The notes under the pieces: model-generated
Database searches by the model: none
What the model was told of the DNA's origin: nothing
What the model saw: only the letters and a program-made list of their open reading frames with translations
NCBI GenBank assembly: GCA_017893485.1
Contig: CM030363.1
Coordinates: forward strand, 115,234,004-115,298,003
Source of the DNA: Hemerocallis citrina
Taxonomy: Eukaryota; Streptophyta; Magnoliopsida; Asparagales; Asphodelaceae
DNA length: 64,000 nt
Direction: 5' to 3'
Shown here: piece by piece, positions 55,401-64,000 of the stretch
Position numbering within the stretch: the stretch's first letter is position 1
How the letters are laid out: each line of letters opens with the position of its first letter
Program-made: the position numbers and the translations under genes

Positions 55401-55984
55401 AGCCAATACTTGCAAAGTGTCTGAATTTTGTAGTAATCATAGTAGTAGGATGCATGGCGTGGGATCTAACCCTATAATGTGGAGTACGTAGGTGCTTGCC
55501 CTCAGACCTATGTAGGATGGGGTGCATAGAATCCGAACAAGTATGCATTAGTGTCATTGTAGTATAACATCTGCATTAGACATTAAGTCATATCATATAC
55601 TGACATGTTTAGGACAGTCACTCTTTACACTTTTATATGCTTTCAAGTTTGTGTTTGCTTAAGTAAGAGATTTCATTATAATAAAGCATAGAGAATATCA
55701 CTATTTATAACATTGCGTCGGTTGTAAGCAACTGACTTGCCCACATATTTTCAGTGCAGGGCTGGATTGGATTGAGGACTTAAAGATGGTTGATGATAAA
55801 GATTATATTCATGATTAAAGCTGCTGATATTAGAGTTATTTTTCATGCTGTATTTTATTTAACTTCCGCTGTGTAACTCTGTAATAAACCATGTGTATAA
55901 AGAAAAGTTTTAATTTCCTTATAAAATTGTACGAATTGAAGTAAAAGATCATGTTGTACTACGAATTACATTCGGGGTGTTACA

Positions 55985-57956
55985 AGCATGGTTGTAGGCA
56001 TATCTTAGTACACTCTTTCCCTGTTCAACATTCTGTTTTATTCTGGTGCTACCCACTCCTTCGTTTCTTTCTGCTTCGTTGATCGGCACTATTTGGCAAG
56101 CGACGTCATGTCAGCAGCCTGTAATATCACAACAGGTGGAGGCATCATTATTTATTCTAGGGTGTGCAAGCAGAGCCCTTTACTGATTAGTGACATGGAT
56201 TTTAAGGCCGATCTTATCGTGATCAACAATTCTGAATTTGATGTTATTCTCGAGATGGATTGGTTGAGAGTTACCCATGCCGTGATTGACTGCCGAGAGA
56301 AAAAAGTAGTGTTCAAGCTTCCAGGTCACCAAGAGTTTGAGTTTCATGCGGGTGAGACACCATTTGGGCGTCTCAAGAGCTCTATGAACTAGAAGGCTAG
56401 TGTACTAGAGTCGATGTGCACTGATGGTGAAGTTGCACCCATGGTTGTGCAGGATTTTCTTCATGCCTTTCCAGAAGAATTGCCCAGGTTTCCACCAGAC
56501 CGAGATTTATAATTCGGTATTGAAGTTCAACCGGGTACGACACCAATCTCGAAGAGTCCGTGCCGAATGGCACTAGTTGAGTAAGCCGAACTAAAGGTAC
56601 AAGTCCAAGAGTTGTTGGATAGGGGTTTTATCAGGCCAAGTGTTTCACCTTGGGGAGCCCTGATTTTGTTCGCCAATAAGAATGATGGTAGTCGCAGACT
56701 CTGCATTGATTATCGAGAACTGAATAATGTCACCCTGAAGAACTGATACCCACTATCGAGAATTGATGACCTGTTTGACCAGCTTGGAGGTGCTTCAGTT
56801 TTCTTGAAGTTGGATCTTCATTCAGGTTATCATCAGGTTAAAGTTAAGATCGAAGAAATCCAGAAGACAGCATTTTGCACGAGATATAGACATTACGAGT
56901 TCTTAGTAATGTCATTTGGAGTCACCAATGCACCAGCTGTGTTCATGAGCCTGATGAACAGGGTATTCTCGCCATTTTGGGACTAGTTTGTGGTGGTGTT
57001 CACATCCTGGTGTATTCTCAGAACAGGGAGAATCAGCTTTATGGGAAGCTCAGCAAGCATAAATTTTGGCTTGACCATGTCAAATTTCTGGGCCATATTA
57101 TCTCAGGTGATGGAATTTCAATTGATCCGTCGAAGATTACTGCAGTCAAGGATTGGCCGGTACCGAAGTCAGCATCAGAAGTGTGAAGTTTTCTCAGATT
57201 AACTGGTTATTATCAGAAGTTCGTTCAGGATTTCTCGAAGATTGCTAGACCCCTACCATATGACGAGGAAAGAACAAAAGTTTGTTTGGGATGGAGCTTG
57301 TGATGAAGCCTTCATTGAGTTGAAGAATCGGTTGACATCAGCACATGTGCTGACTATACTAGACACTTCATGAGGTTTAGTGATTCACTGTGATACTTCT
57401 GGCAGAGATTTAGGTGCAGTGCATATGCAACGAGGCAGAGTTGTCGCTTATGCATCCAGACAGTTGAGGCCACATGAGAAGAACTACCTTACACATGATC
57501 TTGAACTTACAGCCAGTCTCCACCTTGAAGTTATGGAGACATTATCTGCTTGGGGTTAGGATTGAGATTTTCACAGATTATAAGAGTCTCAAATATGTAT
57601 TCACACAAAAGGAGTTGAACATGAGGCAGATAACATGGTTGGAGCTAATGGCAGATTATGACATCAACTTACAATACCACCCGGGCAAAGTGAACATGAT
57701 ACCCGCTGCCATGTTCCTTACCGAGCAGAAAGAAATATTGAAGGATATGGAAAGACTGGATTTGGATGTGAATTTTTTCGGTACAACACATCAGTGTATG
57801 ATGTTGCAGTTGCAGTCTTCATTGGTAGAACAGATCAACGAAGCCCAAGTAGGTGATCAGCAGTTACAGAAATTCCGAAGCGAAGTGGAAGCAGGCTTAA
57901 TAACTGACTTGATCATTCATACAGACGGACCGCTGAGGCAGATTGTGTGTACCTAA
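55985..57956 (+). pseudogene. pol: Protease, reverse transcriptase and RNase H of the Del/Tekay-like element
   Basis: The protease begins with GATHSFV near 56050 and has FDVILEMDWLRVTHAVIDC (family usually ILGMDWL). RT spans about 56400-57250: [26 protein letters not shown], and then at the catalytic site the frame goes from FVVVF straight to ILVYS, so the aspartate pair is deleted. FLGHIISGDGISIDP and PVPKSASEV follow. RNase H is at 57250-57720 ([41 protein letters not shown]). At least six stops or frameshifts are present. Gag is missing upstream. Confidence 0.88.
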
Positions 57957-58029
57957 GGGGGAAATCAGGCAGAAGCTACTTGCAAAAGCCCATCGTTCAC
58001 CATATTCTATTCACCCTAGAGGCACAAAG

Positions 58030-59542
58030 TGTTAGGTTTTGATGGTAGTCTCAGATCAAATACACAATGGAAAAATTACAAAGAAATATCGAAACATAGC
58101 CATGGATCCATGCAAAAACCATAAATCGTGTTTAGGAGTTATACCTTGAAGATGGATCTGCTGTCTCCAATGAAGGTCGATCATAACACTGCAATATTGT
58201 TGTGCCTCTACGGTATCCACACGAACGGGTCAAATCAAGCTTTCCCTCACGCCACGGTGCTAGCTACGGAAAGGGGATATTCCTCATGATCTCTCTCTCA
58301 CAATTTCTGTGACTGCTAGGATTTTATCATGTAACTCTTTTTCACAGATACCTATCATATATATAGCTACAGAAAATCAACCCTAAGAGAGTAATGAGGC
58401 TGTTAGACTCATAATCTAACCTGGTTCAGATTCATGTGTGGGCCTTTGAACTTTAGTTAGTCCATTTAATCTAATTAAATGTCCAACCAATATCAGGAGT
58501 CCAAGTCTTACTTAGATCCCCAATTAAATTCATCTGTTGAATTTAAATTTAAATTTCGATCCATTCTAAGTGTGTGACCCTCTGGTTCTCGTTACGTTGA
58601 CAGTGATACTAAAATCATATTCTAGTATTACAAACAGTGAGCGGTATCTCGCAATACATCACTGCTACTCAAGTAACGGGAATGTCAGTGATTAGACATA
58701 ACCTATTCATGACCAATGTTTCCATGTAGTCTAATCCCTTCGTCCAGATATCTTAATTGACCACAAGGCGTAGAGCGTGTCACCCTTGTATAGTTCAATC
58801 TTTGGTTTCTTAATATCCAAGTACACTTACTAAAACAAATGAGCTCAATATCTCATATTGACTCATTTGAGCATGGCCATGCATTTTGCAGTCTCACTCA
58901 ATCAAGGGTCCCATAGATATCGCTCCTGTTATGTAAGACAGACAAATCATATCTAAGTCACTTACATCCCTCTGCATGATTTGTAGTATATCCAACAGTC
59001 GACTTTATAATCAGATTATTACAGGCAACATTTGAAGACATTGAAACATATAACTTCTCATGTAGGGAACCGTAGTGACTTCAAGTCAAAGGACTACATA
59101 CACTATGGTCACTGTGAGAACCGCTTATGACACTCATGTAACGATCCATGCAGTGTTCTTATGGTGGGTTAGTCCAGTACATTATTACTCTAATATGTAC
59201 CCAATTGAAGACTTAATGTCTAATATCCATGACCCATAAGATATGGTCATCAGTCTACACACATACTAGTCTCTATACATAATTGTTGTCCTAATTCATA
59301 ATAATACTTGACTAGGGACATTTAAGAATAGTGTTCTGATTACAACCAATGAGATCTCACAGTCAAGTCATGCACTTGATATCCCATGGTATTTAACCTA
59401 CTATTCTAAGGACTTTATTATGTTCATTTAATCACAATAAACAACATAATAAATGAAATGCCTCATATATGAAATAAATATCATGATACAATGTAAACTA
59501 GTAATATCTATACACAACAGGCCTCTAGGGCATACACCAACA
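58030..59542 (-). mobile_element. Copia-type solo LTR (1,513 bp)
   Basis: On the minus strand it starts TGTTGGTGTATGCCCTAG, a start seen in many plant Copia LTRs, and ends AAAACCTAACA. It is flanked by CAAAG on both sides (58025-58029 and 59543-59547). No internal region is present, so the element was reduced to one LTR by recombination. It interrupts the integrase HHCC domain. Confidence 0.87.
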
Positions 59543-60194
59543 CAAAGATGTATAAAGATCTGAAGCAGAAATTTTTTGGTGACACGGTATGAAGATAGCA
59601 GTGGCGAGATTTGTGTCTCATTGTTTGGTCTGTCAGCAAGTGAAAGTAGAGCATCAGAGGACCGCTGGACTCCTTCAGCCTCTTCCAATTCTGGAGTGGA
59701 AATAGGAGAAATTTACTATGGACTTTGTGATGGCATTGCCAAGGAGTCCCAAAGGTCACAATGCTATTTGGGTAATTGTAGATCGTTTAATGAAGAGTGC
59801 CAATTTCACCCCATTTAGAGCGGGTCAATCTACAGAGAGCCTGGCTAAGAAGTATATACAGGAAGTTGTGAGACTGCATGGAGTTCCTGTCAGCATCGTA
59901 TCGGACAGAGATACGAGGTTCAGGTCCCAGTTTTGGGAGATTCTTTAGAGGAGTTTGGGAAGTAGGTTGAACTATAACACTGCATTCCACCCACAGACAG
60001 ACGGGCAGTCTAAAAGGATGATTCAGACCCTGGAGGACATGTTGAGGTCTTGTGTTCTTCAGTTTGGAGGTTCTGGGGAAGATCATCTGCACTTGATTGA
60101 GTTCTCGTACAACAACAGCTATCAGGCGGGTCTTAAGACAGCACCGTACGAGTCACTCTATGGTTGCAAATGTAGATCTCCAGTCTGTTGGGAT

Positions 60195-60781
60195 TAGCAC
60201 TGGTATAAATACTCGATACCCGGACCTGGCATTAGACCGGAATCGACCCGGTCTATACGGGTCCGGGTCCGGGTCCGGTTCCGGGTCCTAAAATTGGACC
60301 CGTTGTGCTTCCGGGTCTGCTTATAATAGGCTCGACCCGGACCCGAACCCGTTAAAAAAACATAATAATACATAAAAATCGGGAAAGATATGGACTTTGA
60401 TACTAATATGATATGGACCCGGACCTGTTCAAATCTCTTTCTTCTTACTAATATGATACTAAGTTTCTCGAATCATGATATTGATGACTGATTGTTTGAT
60501 ATTTAGTGGTTTATGCATTCAAATTTACTGTATCTGTATTTCTATATGTAGATGTACATAAAGTTTAGGAGAAAATTTTTTGTCCCCAAGAAGAAATTGA
60601 ACTCGTCTGAGTTGGAAGTAACTAGTTTTGGACCCGTACGGGTAGGAAACTTTTAATAAGACCCAGACCGGAACCGGACCCGGTCCTCACGGGTCCGGGT
60701 CCGGGTCCAATTTTTTGACCTGTAAGGGACTGGGTCCGGGTAGTGAAGGACCCGACCCGACCCAACTCGATACCATTTCTA
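60195..60781. mobile_element. hAT-type MITE (587 bp)
   Basis: The ends are TAGCACTGGTAT and, inverted, TAGAAATGGTAT. The flanks are the identical 8-mer GTTGGGAT (60187-60194 and 60782-60789). Subterminal regions repeat GGGTCCGGGTCC. No ORF was seen. It interrupts the integrase of the chromovirus remnant. Confidence 0.87.
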
Positions 60782-61330
60782 GTTGGGATGACATTGGCAA
60801 AACAAAACTTCTGGGGACTAAGTTGATCGCGAAGATAGTTGATGCAGTACCTCAGATCAGGAAGCACTTGCAAGCACCTCAAAACAGGTAGAAGAAGTGG
60901 GCAGATTGTCATCGAAGGCCTTTCGAGTTTGATGCAGGCGATCATGTATTTCTCAAGGTATCACCATGTAGAGGCGTTATCCATTTTGGAAGTGGGGGCA
61001 AGCTAAGTCCCCGATTCATCGGTCGGTTAGATATTATGGAACGAGTAGGCAATGTAGCTTATAGGCTCGCACTGCCACCGGCATTATCTAAAATTCATGA
61101 TGTCTACACCAGGGATGACAGTCATGTGATCGACTACTCAAGAGTTGTCCATGAGACCAGACTTATCATGCGAGATCCCACCATCTCTATCTTGGACAGA
61201 TGTGAGAATGTACTGAAGAATAAAGTCATCAAGCTTGTTCGTATCTCATGGGATCCTCACTCGCACGGTGAGTCGACTTGGAAACTTAAGGAGGAAATCG
61301 AGAAGAAGTTCCTTCATATCTTCGAGTAGG

Positions 61331-61405
61331 CTTTACTCGGGGCTATCCAACGATCCACCTGAATGAATTTCGATGACAAATTTTTTTTATAAGGTGGGTA
61401 AGATT
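61331..61405 (+). other. Stop-proximal spacer and polypurine tract
   Basis: After the integrase stop, AATTTCGATGACAAATTTTTT is followed by AAGGTGGGTAAGATT (about 61390-61405), directly before TGTAACC. This layout is usual for Del/Tekay-type 3' ends. Confidence 0.6.
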
Positions 61406-63300
61406 TGTAACCTCTGTTTCCGGATATACGGGTTTCACTTGTATTTATGTTCTTTTTTTTTCAACTCTAGTATTCTTATTATCTAATAAAATCAAGTTAT
61501 TCTTATGAAATCGTCGGCTCTCGTTGACTAACTGATTATCTTGTGGAACACTGGAATTCCACTTATTCTTTTATACTTATTAATATTGGAGTATGAATTT
61601 TATGTATGCTATTTGATTTAATTCATTAATATGAACTTCTATATTGCTATTAATTTTTTTTAGCCACTTCTTTAACCCTATAGTTTAACCCATGCCCATC
61701 TTAAAGCCCATACTACTTAATCCCCTATATAATACACTATGAACCCTAACCCTAATTAATTAACCAAATATAATCCATCTCCTTCACCAGCTGCCCCCGA
61801 TCCCCTGCTCCTTCCTTCTTCTCCTACTGGTTGAACCCATCACCGAACCTCCCTCTTTCGTCTTCAACCACCGACTGCATCAACTCCGAAACCCTGACGC
61901 TGCCTCTGCACTGCTGCCGACCCGCCACCAACACCCGCAAGTCTCCTCTCCGCCCACCTCCTCACCCGCTCACACCACTATCAGCCACTTCAACAACCGA
62001 CACCGCCATCAAACTCTGTCCAACCCAACTCCACCTCAACCACCCGATACTGCAACGATCACCATCTTGTTGCGCTTGAGTCCCGACTCACCCTGACTGC
62101 CTTTCCTCGCCTCTTCGATGTCGTCGCTCACTGTGAGGCTGCTATTTCTCTCACTATTGGTGTTACCGTCCGTGCCAATCTTGGTGTCGTTCTTGTTGCT
62201 GCTGTATGTTGTCGTTGCACATGTTGTTGCTATCCCTATTACTGTTGCTCTTGCCATGAGCCGTCGCCGCTCTTTTCTTCGTCATTTCATCATAATCATC
62301 ACAAAAGGCAAGTTCTCTTGAATCGACTTATTGTTCTCGTTCAAGAAAATGTTTTTGATCTCCGTAAGTAGCTTTTTACTTCGTTTATCGTATCTCAATT
62401 GATTTACCTTTCCAATGAAGTTATTATGGATTCATCGACGAAACCAAGTAATAGCTTTCTTTTCATGCCACATCGTTGACTCGAACCCTAAACCAAGTTA
62501 TTTCATCCTCATATACCATCTTATTCATTTTTTCATATCCATAAGACTTATTTTATTGCATGCACTGCACAAACATATGTAGAGATATGTGCTAGTCTAT
62601 TTTTGATTGTATGAATTGTAACGGTATGATTATTAATAGTAAATTTTAAATCGTAGGAGTGATAATCTTCCATCATGTTAGCAGTAGGGATATACCCAAA
62701 ATACTGAATATAAATGCTTGACAAATCCTATTAGAAGAGTTCATGTTTTTGTATCTTGGTTGTTTCAAATAAAATAATATTGAGCCGATGCCCTGTTATT
62801 TATTCCATCTTGTAGTGACTTTATAATCCAGTTGCTGATAAAAATAAATTATACCTTTGCAAACAAAATTTGTAGCCCTCTGAATCTAGTTTTTGGAACT
62901 TCTGACAGATCTGAATTCCGATTTGTAGACTGCAAGTTATCATGTTTTTAGTACTGTTAGGTTTTAAATTCCAAATTTCTGTTTAGAAGTATATCAATAT
63001 GATTCACTAATTAAAACAATGTGTTATTAGTAGAATGAAGTCTTGAAATTAACCACGATGTTGCTAGACATGCTTAGGATTCATTTAATTTTTTTTATAA
63101 GATTAATTGATGAATTAATTTCCATTCTCGTTATGCATACAAGAACTTGACCATAGTTTACTGCCAGAACTCTAAATCTGTAAAGAGCAGACTAATAGAC
63201 CTAGATACTGGAATTGAAACACGTCGTGTGAATATGCTTTGGAACTGGCAGGGAGTCTAATTTCTGAAACCCCTGACAGAACCTAGTTTACTTTTCCATA
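61406..63300 (+). repeat. Probable 3' LTR of the Del/Tekay-like element, incomplete
   Basis: It begins TGTAACCTCTGTTTCC after the polypurine tract. A promoter-like CCCTATATAATACACTATG lies near 61722, and the Pro/Ser/Thr-rich frame at 61831-62080 lies in the leader position and is probably not coding. It is strongly diverged from 38383-41813, so pairing as LTRs of one element is by position, not by clear identity. The remainder to 63300 is AT-rich with no gene seen. Confidence 0.45.
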
Positions 63301-63796
63301 TGTAACACCCCTGCCCCAAACTCAGACAATTTATATAATTTATCAGACAAATTATTTATTATTTAGTACAACTGCCCACCACAGGCTACCTCTCAATATG
63401 TGGTTAACCGGATTGGTGACTCTTCATCATAGGCATTATTATTTATTATTATTTAATTCATTTGTATTCCCAATGTGGGAAAAGTCTCATTCACTCTTCT
63501 CCCATTCTCTCACTTGCGTGTACAACCAAAGCCCCCCCCCCCCAAGGTGGGCCCCATGCCACGTCATACAAGAAAGCAGCAGCAGCTCTCAAGGGGCGGG
63601 CCCCACTGGCCATGCCACGTCACCCTAGGTGATGTCAACACACTACCGAACAGCAGCAGCATGCTATTTCTTTCACGTGCCCCCCCTCCACCATATTAAT
63701 TCTATATACAATTCCCCATAGGTTATCCTATGGGGCCAACTCCAATCCCTTTATATATTTTATATATTATTATATATTTTAACACGGGGTGTTACA
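63301..63796. repeat. LTR-like unit with TGTAACACCCC inverted ends
   Basis: It starts TGTAACACCCCTGCCCC and ends GGGGTGTTACA. It contains CACGTCA and a C-rich run at 63532-63543. No matching duplication flanks it (CCATA versus GACCC), so it may be two abutting LTR ends rather than one element. Confidence 0.4.
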
Positions 63797-64000
63797 GACC
63801 CAGAACAATTTTTCAAGGAATTTTGAAACTTTTATTACATCAACAACACAGCGGAAAATAAATGAAGTACAACATGATTCAACTGTACAATTTAAACATC
63901 AATAACTCAAAGCGGGAAATGATCTTTAGCATTCAATCTTCTGTATATCTTCTTGCAAATAAAAAGTCTGCATTTGAAACTGTGGGCACGTCAGTTGCTT
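63797..64000 (-). repeat. Partial LTR of a related element, cut by the window edge
   Basis: In reverse complement, GCAACTGACGTGCCCACAG and TTTTCCGCTGTGT resemble the end of the LTR at 55730-55870 (GCAACTGACTTGCCCACAT, ACTTCCGCTGTGTAACTC). It continues beyond the window. Confidence 0.55.

Larger units (their letters stand above)
38383..55984 (+). repeat. 5' LTR of a Del/Tekay-like element, internally duplicated and split by a CACTA
   Basis: It begins TGTAACATCCCC and ends GGGGTGTTACA (55974-55984), the usual termini of chromovirus-type LTRs of this group. It is split between 41813 and 54692 by the CACTA element; rejoining leaves about 4.7 kb, of which about 1.7 kb is the tandem duplication. 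The part after 54692 is noncoding and holds imperfect ~60-bp repeats at 55140-55400 and a poly(A)-like region (CTGTAATAAACC) near 55878. It is followed directly by protease sequence at about 56000, so primer-binding site and gag have been deleted. Confidence 0.7.
57957..61330 (+). pseudogene. pol: Integrase with chromodomain, split by two insertions
   Basis: The HHCC domain starts KLLAKAHRSPYSIHPRGTK (57970-58029), is interrupted by the solo LTR (58030-59542), and continues CLVCQQVK. The core has FTMDFVMALPRSPKGHNAIW, VSIVSDRDTRFRSQFW and FHPQTDGQSKR (59715-60030), with a stop near 59950. It is interrupted again by the hAT MITE (60195-60781). The C-terminal part 60900-61330 has RPFEFDAGDHVFLKVSP and SPRFIGRLDIMERVGNVAYR, and ends in a chromodomain-like tail (LVRISWDPHSHGESTWK, EIEKKFLHIF). 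The chromodomain assigns it to the chromoviruses. It is non-functional. Confidence 0.9.

Noticed and set aside
61831..62330. Pro/Ser/Thr-rich ORFs near the right end
   Set aside because: They lie just after a promoter-like sequence inside an LTR, have no domain, and look like an untranslated leader.
1..64000. tRNA, rRNA, snoRNA or riboswitch genes
   Set aside because: None recognised by eye on either strand. A covariance-model scan was not possible, so small structured RNAs could be missed.

Overview
This is nuclear DNA of a flowering plant, probably a eudicot (family not determinable by eye). I find no intact host gene, tRNA or rRNA. The window is a stack of nested transposable elements plus at least five fragments of host genes that these elements carry. 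Element boundaries rest on terminal motifs and target-site duplications (TSDs) read directly from the sequence.

Left third (1-23,900): a Ty3/gypsy element of the Tat lineage on the minus strand (element B, 739-23,900, TSD GTGAT) carries gag and tandem repeats but no pol. It was hit by a PIF/Harbinger-type MITE (5,600-6,555, TSD TAA) and by a second, pol-bearing Tat element on the plus strand (element A, 8,488-23,238). Element A has decayed gag, protease-RT, two RNase H domains and integrase. After pol it has a 115-bp tandem array, an LRR-like fragment, a block of antisense ORFs of the plant 'putative gypsy-type transposon' family, and a 250-bp tandem array with a G-box in nearly every unit lying directly upstream of that antisense block.

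Middle (23,906-38,215): a Mutator-like element (23,969-26,929, 9-bp TSD) holds a broken GRF zinc-finger ORF. Nested inside it is a small hAT element (24,983-26,192, 8-bp TSD) carrying the last two coding exons of ribosomal protein eL30. Then come MITEs rich in short hairpins, a nearly intact hAT transposase (one stop codon) whose 5' end is lost beside a duplicated 775-bp flank, the 5' part of a second related hAT, and a CACTA-like remnant carrying two exons of an SPB1/FtsJ rRNA methyltransferase.

Right part (38,216-64,000): a degenerate chromovirus-type Ty3/gypsy element (Del/Tekay-like) with a long LTR containing a 1.7-kb internal duplication. Inside the LTR sits a non-autonomous CACTA element (41,814-54,691, TSD GAT) that has picked up exons of cryptochrome-DASH, lysine-ketoglutarate reductase/saccharopine dehydrogenase (LKR/SDH) and the Fe-S assembly protein NAR1, all in the same orientation. 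A third Tat-type, pol-less element (element C, 45,689-53,768, TSD AATAC) landed inside the NAR1 exon. The chromovirus integrase is itself split by a Copia-type solo LTR (58,030-59,542) and a hAT MITE (60,195-60,781).

A, B and C share LTR termini, primer-binding site, polypurine tract and the 115-bp repeats. They look like one autonomous-type lineage (A, now dead) plus gag-only derivatives (B, C) that could have been mobilised by pol supplied in trans. The most unusual content is the cluster of host-gene fragments carried by CACTA, hAT and CACTA-like elements, with intron/exon borders still recognisable.
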